Positions 35,246 to 43,824 of a DNA stretch of 64,000 nt are shown here, one piece after another. The DNA lies in the NCBI RefSeq assembly GCF_965208555.1, contig NZ_OZ242342.1, positions 1 through 64,000 of the forward strand. The letters are read 5' to 3'. The notes under the pieces are model-generated. The model did not search any database. It was not told the DNA's origin and worked only from the letters and a program-made list of their open reading frames with translations. The position numbers were made by a program, and so were the translations under genes. Each line of letters starts with the position of its first letter. The first letter of the stretch is position 1. This DNA comes from Poriferisodalis sp965208555 (GTDB lineage Bacteria > Actinomycetota > Acidimicrobiia > Acidimicrobiales > Poriferisodalaceae).

Positions 35246-36372
35246 GGAGCGCCCGCCGGTGCCGCTGCCGTGCCTGCTGCATCGGCAGCGGCACCGCTTG
35301 ACGTCCGCTGACTCCAAGCAGCGGCCAGCAGCTCCAGGCTGGCGATGCGTTCGGCAAGCCCGAACGTCGACGTGTGCACCATCAGCTCGTCGGCACCGGT
35401 CGCGGCGGCCAGCGCTTCGAGAGCCTCAACTGCCTCGTCGGGATCACCCGCGATGGCGTTGGTCGGCATCGTCGCCGCGCGCTGCCATTCGGGATGGGTC
35501 ATCGCTTCGTCGGGATGCAGCAGCGGCCAGAATCGGCCGGTGCGGATGCCCCAGCGTCGCAACAGCGACGGCGCGGCGTGGTAGCGGGCGGTCTCGCTGT
35601 CAGCGGCGGTGACCAGGCCCGCGCTCACCATCACATAGGGCTCGTCGAGCACTGCCGACGGCTGGAACCGCTCGCGGTACAGGTCCAGGGCCCCCAGCAC
35701 TCCCCCGCTGTCGAAGTGATGAGCGAAGGCGAAGGGCAAACCGAGGTACCCGGCGAGCTGTGCCGAGTAGCCGCTCGAGCCCAGCAGCAGCACCGCAGGT
35801 GCCGATGTCGCCTTTGGGGTTGCCTGGAAGTCGACCCAAGGCCCCTCCGTAGCCCGGACGTCCCCGAGGTACGCCATGAGGTCGATGAGATGGCTCGGGA
35901 AGTCATCCACCTGCCAAGGATCAGGCACTGCGCCCTGCCGAAGTGCGCCGTCGGGTGCGCGGCCACCCTCACCTGGAGCGGAGGTGATGCTCTGACGCAC
36001 CGCAGCCGCAGTAATGCGGTCGCTGCCGGGGGCACGTCCGACGCCGAGGTCGATGCGGCCGGGGTGCAGTGCTTCGAGCATCGCGAACTGCTCGGCGATC
36101 ACGGCCGGGCTGTGATTGGGCAGCATCACCCCGCCCGAACCCAGCTTGATCCGCTGGGTGTGAGCGGCCAAGTGAGCGATGAGCACTGCCGGCGATGTGC
36201 TCGCCACGGTGTCGATGTTGTGATGCTCGGCCACCCAGAAGCGCTCGTAGCCCAGGCGATCCGCAGCCCGGGCCAGCTCGGTGGTCTCGGACAGCGCCTG
36301 CGCGCTGGTGCCGCCCTCAGAAACGGTCGCCAGGTCCAGCGCCGACAGCGGCACGGGTTGCGCAGCACTCAC
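35242..36372 (-). CDS. Luciferase-like FMN-dependent monooxygenase
   Basis: A 376-residue TIM-barrel flavoprotein of the bacterial luciferase superfamily. Landmarks are ARAADRLGYERFWVAEHHN, KLGSGGVMLPNHSPAVIAEQF, GRIDLGVGRAPGSD and, near the C-terminus, a GDPDEAVEALEAL segment that marks the MsnO8/YhbW-type LLM group. Substrate unknown. The stop overlaps the GTG of the molybdoenzyme gene (GTGA), so the pair is made in fixed ratio and may share a substrate or a reductant. Confidence 0.87.
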   Translation of the reverse strand: MSAAQPVPLSALDLATVSEGGTSAQALSETTELARAADRLGYERFWVAEHHNIDTVASTSPAVLIAHLAAHTQRIKLGSGGVMLPNHSPAVIAEQFAMLEALHPGRIDLGVGRAPGSDRITAAAVRQSITSAPGEGGRAPDGALRQGAVPDPWQVDDFPSHLIDLMAYLGDVRATEGPWVDFQATPKATSAPAVLLLGSSGYSAQLAGYLGLPFAFAHHFDSGGVLGALDLYRERFQPSAVLDEPYVMVSAGLVTAADSETARYHAAPSLLRRWGIRTGRFWPLLHPDEAMTHPEWQRAATMPTNAIAGDPDEAVEALEALAAATGADELMVHTSTFGLAERIASLELLAAAWSQRTSSGAAADAAGTAAAPAGAP

Positions 36373-36417
36373 AGCGTCAGGCTAAGAGTTGGCGGGCAGA
36401 GGCTGAGGGGCAAGCAT

Positions 36418-38901
36418 TCAGCCCAATGCACCCGCCGCAGCGGCTTCAGCTATCTGCTCGTCAGTGAATCCGAGCTCGGAGCTCAGAACGTCGTAGGTGT
36501 GCTGCCCGATCATGGGCGCCGCAAACCTCGGCCCATGGTCGTACCCGGCGATCTGGTACTGGTGGCCGGAATAGGGCACGGCGCCCATCCGGGGGTGCTC
36601 CAGCCACCGGTGGAAGCCGTTGTGCAGATGCTGCGGGTCCACGAGCAGGTCGCTGCTGCGCTGCACCATGCCTGCCGCAATCCCGGCATCGAGCAGCCGT
36701 CGTTCCAGCGTGACGGCATCCTGATTCGCCGTCCACTCCGAGATCTGCTCATCGAGAGCATCGTGTGCGGCAAGGCGCCCTTCCAGCGATGCGAAATCGG
36801 GCGCCTGTGCCCACGACGCAGAGCCCATGAGCTCCACCAGCGTCTTCCACTCCCCATCGTCGGCAATGGTGATCGCGCACCAGCGATCGTCACCCGCGCA
36901 TGGGTAGACGCCTTGGGGGGCGATTTCGGGGTCACGGTTGCCCATGCGGGTGGCCACCGTGCCGTTCTCGCCGTAGTCGGCCAGCTCCGGGGCGAGAAAC
37001 TGCAGGCCGCATTCGAGCTGTGCGGCTTCGATGACACAGCCCTCTCCGGTGCGGCGCCGCCGGTCCAGCGCAGCGAGCAGCGTGGCGGTGATGATGCGCG
37101 GCGAGATGGTGTCGGTGTAGGCGAGATACGGGCCGTCGGGCGGCAGGTCGGGCCAGCCCACGACCGGGTAGAAGCCGGCGATGGCCGCAGCGTGGTAGCC
37201 GAACCCGCCCAATGCCGACAGCGGGCCGCCGCTGGCCAGCAGCGAGGTGTGCACCACGATCGCCTGCGGGTTCAGTTCGGCGATCAGCTCGTCGTCGGCG
37301 ATGGTGCGAGCGAAGGTCCCCGGCGTCCACGCCTCCACCACCACATCGGCCCAGGCGATCATCCGGCGCGCGATCTCGACGCCCTCAGGAGTCTTGAGGT
37401 CTATGTCGATGCTGAGCTTGGACGTGTTGAACGTGCCGAAGAAGTGGGCCATGTCCACGTCCACGACGTTGTCCTTGAACGGCGGGTTGGCACGCAGCCC
37501 GTCGATGCGTGAGCTCGATTCGATACGCACGACGGTCGCGCCGTGGTCCGCGAGCGCTTTCGCCGTGATGGGCCCGACGCCGATCCAGCTGAAGTCCGCC
37601 ACCCGCAGCCCGGCCAATGGCAGCTCGGCACTGCCCACGTCCCATGCCAGCGGCTGTGCCGGCATCTCGGGCTCATTCGCGGCTTCAGCAGCCTGCGCCC
37701 GGATCTCGGCGCTGTGCTCGTCGAGTCGTGGCGGCTGCCGCCTGGTGCCGATGCGCACGCCGTCGATGGTCGCCGGGCCCCCGGGGATCTCTACCGGGTC
37801 AGCGCCGGGCAGTTCCGCTGAACGCCAGAAGTCACGCGCCCGCAGATGCTCGAACTCGACGAGGTCGGCCACCGTGTGGACCGGCGCGATGGTCTCCTTG
37901 AGGACCATCGAACGCTGCAGGAGCTGGGCGTTCGTATGGCTCGCACACAGCCCCACCATGGCCTCGTACAGCTCATCGAAAGTCCGGCTGATCGGCTCGC
38001 CCGCCGCAGCACGCATGTCGTAGGTGTCCCACTCCTCGGTGCGCCAGCTCTCGTCGGCCAAGCCCTCCTCGATGTACCAGTCGAGCAGCCGGCCGGTCGC
38101 CACGCCACGGGCGACGCCGATCGCCCAACCGTCCTGGGTGAGGTAGCGCATCTGCAGGGGAACCGCGAGCTGCGCGACTGTCCCCGAGCGCTTGAAGTCG
38201 CGCCCGCAGATCGCGTGGGTCTCCATGGCGTTCAGCAGCGTCCACGTCATCGCCGCCTGAGCCGACACGCCGACGTGCTGTGCCGCTCCGCTGACGCGCA
38301 TGCGGGCGTGTGCCATGAGCCCTGCGGCGGCGGCCTCGGCGCCTGCATGGCGCCACGCCTGCGCGATCGAGACCTTCACCGGCGCGCGTTCGTAGATGCC
38401 CTGCATGTTCGCCGGACCGCCGAGTGCCGCCAGCGACAGCTCCGACGCCGGATCACCGCTGCGGGGGCCGTCGAGGCCGAACGGCGTGACCTGCACATGG
38501 ACGATGTGCCCGTTCATCGCGACGAGGTCGTCGTGGGAGTAGCCGGCTTCAGCCAGCGTGCCCGGCACGCCGGACTCGTAAACGAATGCAGCGCTGCCGA
38601 CCAGACGCTCGAACACGTCCCGGTCGTCCTGGTCGTCCAGATCCAGCACGATCGAGCGCTTGTTGGAGTTGTACGCACAGAATTGCCAGCTGCGCAGATC
38701 CCGATCGGCACTGTCCGGCTGCCGCACCGGCCGCGCTGCGCGGGCCGCAGTGCCGCCCGGCGGTTCGACCTTGATCACCTCGGCACCCAACTCGGCCAGC
38801 ATCCAAGGACCCAGCTCGCCGCGGTGATCGGTCAGGTCGAGCACCGTCATGCCCGCGAGCGGTGCCGCCGCGGAAGGCTGCGTGGCATGGGGTGATTTCA
38901 T
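36418..38901 (-). CDS. Fused double CaiB/BaiF CoA-transferase
   Basis: An 827-residue protein made of two complete family III CoA-transferase domains, roughly residues 12-400 and 425-820, joined by a short linker. Each begins with the typical signature (AGMTVLDLTDHRGELGPWML and AGLRVADFSWIGVGPITAK) followed by the CoA-binding IVLDLDDQDD / LSIDIDLKTPEG. The second domain keeps an Asp in the catalytic position (AYTDTISPRI), while the first has AQAWRHAGAEA there, with no Asp. It heads a minus-strand operon with the monooxygenase, molybdoenzyme and AlkB genes and is divergent to the flavoprotein-carboxylase operon. Confidence 0.85.
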   Translation of the reverse strand: MKSPHATQPSAAAPLAGMTVLDLTDHRGELGPWMLAELGAEVIKVEPPGGTAARAARPVRQPDSADRDLRSWQFCAYNSNKRSIVLDLDDQDDRDVFERLVGSAAFVYESGVPGTLAEAGYSHDDLVAMNGHIVHVQVTPFGLDGPRSGDPASELSLAALGGPANMQGIYERAPVKVSIAQAWRHAGAEAAAAGLMAHARMRVSGAAQHVGVSAQAAMTWTLLNAMETHAICGRDFKRSGTVAQLAVPLQMRYLTQDGWAIGVARGVATGRLLDWYIEEGLADESWRTEEWDTYDMRAAAGEPISRTFDELYEAMVGLCASHTNAQLLQRSMVLKETIAPVHTVADLVEFEHLRARDFWRSAELPGADPVEIPGGPATIDGVRIGTRRQPPRLDEHSAEIRAQAAEAANEPEMPAQPLAWDVGSAELPLAGLRVADFSWIGVGPITAKALADHGATVVRIESSSRIDGLRANPPFKDNVVDVDMAHFFGTFNTSKLSIDIDLKTPEGVEIARRMIAWADVVVEAWTPGTFARTIADDELIAELNPQAIVVHTSLLASGGPLSALGGFGYHAAAIAGFYPVVGWPDLPPDGPYLAYTDTISPRIITATLLAALDRRRRTGEGCVIEAAQLECGLQFLAPELADYGENGTVATRMGNRDPEIAPQGVYPCAGDDRWCAITIADDGEWKTLVELMGSASWAQAPDFASLEGRLAAHDALDEQISEWTANQDAVTLERRLLDAGIAAGMVQRSSDLLVDPQHLHNGFHRWLEHPRMGAVPYSGHQYQIAGYDHGPRFAAPMIGQHTYDVLSSELGFTDEQIAEAAAAGALG

Positions 38902-38992
38902 GCGATGTCCGTGAACTCAGGCCGGGATTCCGTGTCGAACCGGTACGACGATACGCAGGCAACCACAGTCGAGGGGCGGTTAGCTTGCCCGG

Positions 38993-40159
38993 ATGGCCGA
39001 GAGCCACGCGCCGCAGCGCTTTCGCCCGCCGAGCGAGCTGAGCGACGAGATGCTGGCGCGGGTGCGTGCACGCGGCGAGCGCTGCGACGACGAGCGCAAC
39101 CCTGATCGCGAGACCTTCGCGGAACTCGGACGCCTCGGCCTCATGAAACTGCTCGTTCCGGCCGAGCTCGGCGGGCTCGGACGTCACCCCGCAGAGTTCA
39201 TCGAGTTCTCCCGCAGGATCGCCTATGAGCACCCTTCGACAGGGTGGGTCGCCATGACCTGCAACGAGGAAGCCGAGATCTTCGCCGCCCACCTCGAAGC
39301 ATCCACAGTCGCTGCGTTCTATGACGAGCACCCCAGCGCGGTGATCGCCGGCTCGGGCGTGCCGCGCGGCAGCGCACGCGCAGTAGACGGCGGCTGGATC
39401 GTCAACGGCCGCTGGACTTTCGTCAGCGGGTGCTCGGTGGCCGACTGGTGGGTCGTGGCCAACGTCGTCGAGGGCAGCCGGCCCAAGGACATCTGCCACG
39501 TTCTGGTGCCCGCCGACCCGGCGCTCATCGACGACACCTGGCACACGCTGGGACTGCGTGGCTCCGGCAGCCACGACGTGGTGCTGACCGACTGCTTCGT
39601 GTCCAGCGAGCATGCTGGCGTGGCCGAGAACTTCTCGCTGCCCAGGCCCAACGAGCACCCCTTCTACCGCTTGCCCTCGGCGCTGCGGTTCCCGTTCCCC
39701 AAGACCGGGGTGGCTGCAGGCATCGCAGATCGGGCCATCGACGAGTTCACGGCCCTGGCCACCGCCAAGACGCCGCTGTTCGCCCGCGCTGAGCTGGCTG
39801 CCCGGCCCGATGCTCACGCAGCGATTGCCCGCGCCACCGCGCTGGCCGGTGCCGGTCGCTCGTACGTGGCCGACCAGCTCGACGAGATCTGGCACGCCGC
39901 AGCGACGCACGCCGAGATCACGCCCGCCCAGCACGCCCGCGCCCGCCTCGCCTGCTCGTGGAGCGTCCAGAACTGCATCGCCGCAGTCGAGACCCTGGTC
40001 AATTCCGCGGGCAGCACTGCCAACTTCACGTCATCACCGCTCGGCGCCCTGCTGAACGACGTGCGCGCCGTAGCAGGACACTTCATGGTCGGCGGCTACC
40101 AGATGGACACCGCCGGCCGGGTCCTGCTCGGCCAAGACCCCGCCGACCGCAACTTCTGA
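38993..40159 (+). CDS. Acyl-CoA-dehydrogenase-like flavoprotein (group D monooxygenase type)
   Basis: A 388-residue flavoprotein with the acyl-CoA dehydrogenase fold. Segments GRLGLMKLLVPAELGGLG, AYEHPSTGWVAM, VNGRWTFVSGC and LGLRGSGSHDVVLTDC are characteristic of the HsaA/HpaB-like flavin-dependent hydroxylases rather than true dehydrogenases. The catalytic Glu of acyl-CoA dehydrogenases is not obvious. It starts at ATG 38993 and is followed after 77 bases by the carboxyltransferase, so it probably belongs to the same degradation pathway. Confidence 0.82.
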   Translation: MAESHAPQRFRPPSELSDEMLARVRARGERCDDERNPDRETFAELGRLGLMKLLVPAELGGLGRHPAEFIEFSRRIAYEHPSTGWVAMTCNEEAEIFAAHLEASTVAAFYDEHPSAVIAGSGVPRGSARAVDGGWIVNGRWTFVSGCSVADWWVVANVVEGSRPKDICHVLVPADPALIDDTWHTLGLRGSGSHDVVLTDCFVSSEHAGVAENFSLPRPNEHPFYRLPSALRFPFPKTGVAAGIADRAIDEFTALATAKTPLFARAELAARPDAHAAIARATALAGAGRSYVADQLDEIWHAAATHAEITPAQHARARLACSWSVQNCIAAVETLVNSAGSTANFTSSPLGALLNDVRAVAGHFMVGGYQMDTAGRVLLGQDPADRNF

Positions 40160-40236
40160 GAGCGAATGCGCGAAACGGCGCGCCCCGTACGATCTTCGAC
40201 GACGGAAACGCCTTTGCTCAGGGACGCCGCCCGCAC

Positions 40237-41859
40237 ATGAGACAGTTCGAGAGCCGCATCGATACCGGCAGCACCGAGTTCGAGAAGAACACGGCGGCCT
40301 ATGCCGATCTGCTCGCTGTGCTGCGTGAGCGGCAGCAGTTCGCCATCTCGGGCGGGGCTGGCAGGGAGCGCTCCATCGAGCGCCATCACAGCCGGGGCAA
40401 GATCCTGCCGCGGGACCGGATCGACCTGGTGTGCGATGCCGGCACGCCGTTCCTGGAGCTCTCCACGCTGGCGGGCTGGGAGATGTACGACAACAGCGCC
40501 CCCGGCGCGGGCATCGTCACCGGTGTCGGCGTGGTCTGCGGCGTGCCGTGGATGTTCATCGCCAACGACGCCACGGTGAAGGGCGGCTCGCTGCTGCCGG
40601 TCAGCATCAAGAAGCACGTGCGTGCCCAGGACATCGCCGCCGAGAACGGCCTCGGCGTCATCTACCTGGTGGACTCCGGCGGCGCCTTCCTGCCCCTGCA
40701 GGACGACATCTTCCCCGACAAGGACCACTTCGGCGGCAGCTTCTACCGCCAGGCCCGGCTCTCAGCCATGGGCCTCCCCCAGATCTCGGTGGTGCTGGGC
40801 GGCTGCACGGCAGGCGGGGCATACGTTCCGGCCCTGAGCGACGAGGTGATCATGGTGTCGGGCATCGGCCGCATCTACCTCGGCGGCCCGCCCATCGTGA
40901 AGGCCGCGCTCGGCGAGATCATCGAGCCCGACGACCTCGGCGGCGCTGCGCTGCACACCCGCATCTCGGGCGTGTCTGACTACATGACACCCGACGAGCG
41001 ATCGGCCTACGGCAAGCTGCGCGAGCTCTGCGCCGCCGTCAACCAGCGTCCGGTGGATCACCGCGAGGGCTGGCTGTCATGGACAGCGCCGGAAGCACCC
41101 CACTACGACCCAGCCGAGATCTACGGCGTGATCTCCGCTGACGACCGCATCGGCTTCGACGCACGAGAGGTCATCGCCCGTCTGGTCGACGGCTCCCGCT
41201 ACTCGGAGTTCAAGCCGGAGTGGGGCGAGCACATCACCTGCGGCTTTGCTCGGGTCTGGGGCCATCAAGTCGGCATCATCGCCAACAACGGGATCATCTT
41301 CTCCCCCGATGCTCTCAAGGCCACTCACTTCATCGAGCTGTGCGAGCAGCGGCGGGTGCCGCTGCTGTTCCTGCAGAACACCACCGGGTACATGGTGGGC
41401 AGCGACTCCGAGGCAGCCGGCATCGCCAAGCACGGGGCGAAGATGGTGTCCGCCGTGGCCAACGCCACTGTGCCGCGTTACACGGTGCTCATCGGGGGCT
41501 CCTACGGTGCCGGCAACTACGGAATGTGCGGGCGTGGCTTCAACCCCAGGTTCCTGTTCGCCTGGCCCAACAGCCGCATCGCCACGATGTCCGCCGAGAC
41601 CGCCCAGACCGTGCTGGTGGACATCCGGCTCGCCGGCATGCGGGGAACGGAGACCACCGACGAGGAGATCGCGGCCATGCGAGCCGAAGTGGCCGACCAG
41701 TACCAACGCCAGAGCGACCCCTACTACGCCACCGCCCGTCTGTGGGATGACGGTCTCATCGACCCCGCCGACACGCGGGACGCGCTCGGGCTCTGCCTGG
41801 CGCTCGCGGCCCGCCAGGATGCCCCCGCCCCGGGCAGCGGCATCGTCTACCGGATGTAG
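40237..41859 (+). CDS. Acyl-CoA carboxylase carboxyltransferase subunit, methylcrotonyl type
   Basis: A 540-residue carboxyltransferase that moves CO2 from carboxybiotin to an acyl-CoA. The first domain has VDSGGAFLPLQ, FPDKDHFGGSFYRQ and GGCTAGGAYVPALSDE, and the second QNTTGYMVGSDSEAAGIAKH and GGSYGAGNYGMCGRGF. These signatures are those of methylcrotonyl- or geranyl-CoA carboxylase beta subunits. Start ATG 40237 matches the usual N-terminus; upstream reading overlaps the flavoprotein gene. The biotin-carrying subunit follows after 18 bases, so the two make one holoenzyme. Confidence 0.9.
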   Translation: MRQFESRIDTGSTEFEKNTAAYADLLAVLRERQQFAISGGAGRERSIERHHSRGKILPRDRIDLVCDAGTPFLELSTLAGWEMYDNSAPGAGIVTGVGVVCGVPWMFIANDATVKGGSLLPVSIKKHVRAQDIAAENGLGVIYLVDSGGAFLPLQDDIFPDKDHFGGSFYRQARLSAMGLPQISVVLGGCTAGGAYVPALSDEVIMVSGIGRIYLGGPPIVKAALGEIIEPDDLGGAALHTRISGVSDYMTPDERSAYGKLRELCAAVNQRPVDHREGWLSWTAPEAPHYDPAEIYGVISADDRIGFDAREVIARLVDGSRYSEFKPEWGEHITCGFARVWGHQVGIIANNGIIFSPDALKATHFIELCEQRRVPLLFLQNTTGYMVGSDSEAAGIAKHGAKMVSAVANATVPRYTVLIGGSYGAGNYGMCGRGFNPRFLFAWPNSRIATMSAETAQTVLVDIRLAGMRGTETTDEEIAAMRAEVADQYQRQSDPYYATARLWDDGLIDPADTRDALGLCLALAARQDAPAPGSGIVYRM

Positions 41860-41877
41860 CCGGGAAGATCTATCGCC

Positions 41878-43785
41878 GTGAAGCTGCTGGTCGCGAACCG
41901 AGGCGAGATCGCAAGCCGGGTGTTCGCGACCGCGCGCCGGCTGGGCTGGCGAACCGTCGCCGTCTATGCCGAACCCGATCGCCGCTCGCCATTCGTGCGC
42001 GACGCCGACGAGGCGCACTGCATCGGGCCGGCCTCGCTCGAGCGCTCATACCTCGACGCCGGAGCAATCGTTGCGGCTGCACACGAGTCCGGAGCCGACG
42101 CGATTCACCCCGGGTATGGCTTCCTGTCCGAGAATGCAGACTTCGCCCGGGCAGTCATCGACGAGGGACTGACCTGGGTCGGGCCGCATCCCGACGCCAT
42201 CGCCCAGATGGGCTCGAAGATCGAAGCCCGCGCTATCGCCGAATCAGCCGGTGTGCCGACGATTCCCGGGTTCAGCGACGCCGACATCAGCTCCGCAGGC
42301 GAGCGGATGCGCTTTCCGGTGCTGGTCAAGGCGTCCGCGGGCGGGGGCGGCAAGGGCATCCGCATCGTCCGCTCGGCTGACGGGTTCGACGCCGCGCTGA
42401 CTGAGGCCCGCACCGAGGCATTGCGCTCATTCGGCGATGACCGGGTGCTGGTGGAGCGTTACATCGAGCGTCCCCGTCACATCGAAGTACAGGTCGTCGG
42501 CGACCGGCACGGCACGGTCATCCATCTCGGCACTCGCGACTGCTCCTCGCAGCGTCGCTACCAGAAGCTGCTGGAGGAGGCGCCGGCGCCCAATCTGGAT
42601 GCCGCCACCCGCAGCCGATTGCATGACGCGGCGGTGGCGCTCGCCCATCGCATCGGTTACGACAACGCCGGCACCGTGGAGTTCATCGTCGATGCCAGCA
42701 CAGGCGAGTTCTTCTTTCTGGAGATGAACACTCGCTTGCAGGTGGAGCACCCCGTCACCGAGGCCATCACCGGGCTCGACCTGGTGGAGCTGCAGCTGAG
42801 AGCGGCCACCGGCGAGCCGCTGGATCTCGACCAATCAGCCGTCACGTTCGGCGGGCACAGCATCGAAGCCCGCATCAATGCCGAGGATCCGTCGGACGGA
42901 TTCACGCCCCGGGCGGGCCCGGTTGGCTACGTACGCGTTCCCGAAGGGGTTCGCTGGGATGCGTCAGTGGAAGCAGGCAGCGAGGTCTCCCCGTTCTACG
43001 ACCCGCTGATCGCCAAGCTCATCGTCACCCGACCGGGTCGCGATGAGACACTCGACGCGCTGCGAGACGCTCTCGACGGGCTTGTGGTGGGGCCGGTTCC
43101 CACCAACGCCGGATTCCTGCGCTGGCTCGTCGACGCGCCCCAACTGCGCGACGGCGAGATGACCACGAACGTGATCGATGCGCTCGGCGCGCCCGAATTG
43201 CCGGCCCCGCCGCCGACGGCCGATGCCGCCGCGGTGGCCGCAGCCGCATGGCTGGTCCGCCTGCTGGACGAGCGTGCTGCAGCCCAGAGTGGGCCGTGGA
43301 CCGTGCTGAGCGACTTCCGGCTCACCCCGCACACCTCGGACGCCGTCGCCGTGCTGCGCGATGAGATCGGCGAGCTCCACGAGGTGTCCGCCGGTGCGAT
43401 GTCTGCGGCCGGGGCCGGGAGCGCCAGCAGCGCGACCTCGCAGGGCGCGGCCGTCAATCTCCGCGGCTACACGATCACGTTCGATGTGCCAGATCGCTCC
43501 GAAGCCTGGGCGCCTACCGCGACCGACGACACCGGCGACGTCGACTCGGTCGCTGCGCCGTTTCCTGCTGTCGTGGTCGAAGTGCCGGTGGTGACGGGTG
43601 ATGTTGTTGCCGCCGGCGACGTCGTCGTGGTGGTGGAGGCGATGAAGATGCTGCACTCGCTTGCCGCGCACGGGGCGGGCACCGTCGCCGAAGTCCGCTG
43701 CACACCGGGCGATGCCGTCGAAGCCAACCAGGTGCTCGTCAGCTTCGAACAACACGAGCGCGACCTGCCGGCCGATCCGGATTGA
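41878..43785 (+). CDS. Acyl-CoA carboxylase biotin carboxylase/BCCP subunit
   Basis: A 635-residue alpha subunit with a biotin carboxylase domain (N-terminal LLVANRGEIASRVFATARRL, ATP-grasp lid KASAGGGGKGIRIVR, EMNTRLQVEHPVTE) and a C-terminal biotinyl domain with target lysine K590 in EAMKMLHS. It carboxylates its biotin with bicarbonate and ATP and hands it to the partner transferase. The GTG at 41878 has GGGAAGA upstream and gives the standard MKLLVANRGE start. A 150-residue linker region between the domains is Ala/Asp-rich, as in methylcrotonyl-type subunits. Confidence 0.92.
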   Translation: MKLLVANRGEIASRVFATARRLGWRTVAVYAEPDRRSPFVRDADEAHCIGPASLERSYLDAGAIVAAAHESGADAIHPGYGFLSENADFARAVIDEGLTWVGPHPDAIAQMGSKIEARAIAESAGVPTIPGFSDADISSAGERMRFPVLVKASAGGGGKGIRIVRSADGFDAALTEARTEALRSFGDDRVLVERYIERPRHIEVQVVGDRHGTVIHLGTRDCSSQRRYQKLLEEAPAPNLDAATRSRLHDAAVALAHRIGYDNAGTVEFIVDASTGEFFFLEMNTRLQVEHPVTEAITGLDLVELQLRAATGEPLDLDQSAVTFGGHSIEARINAEDPSDGFTPRAGPVGYVRVPEGVRWDASVEAGSEVSPFYDPLIAKLIVTRPGRDETLDALRDALDGLVVGPVPTNAGFLRWLVDAPQLRDGEMTTNVIDALGAPELPAPPPTADAAAVAAAAWLVRLLDERAAAQSGPWTVLSDFRLTPHTSDAVAVLRDEIGELHEVSAGAMSAAGAGSASSATSQGAAVNLRGYTITFDVPDRSEAWAPTATDDTGDVDSVAAPFPAVVVEVPVVTGDVVAAGDVVVVVEAMKMLHSLAAHGAGTVAEVRCTPGDAVEANQVLVSFEQHERDLPADPD

Positions 43786-43824
43786 TCGCGGCCACGGCCC
43801 CGACGACCCCGACGGCTCTGGGGT

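Noticed and set aside
38549..39934. 461-codon minus-strand frame across the flavoprotein start
   Set aside because: Overlaps the flavoprotein and CoA-transferase genes on both sides; composition is that of a shadow frame.
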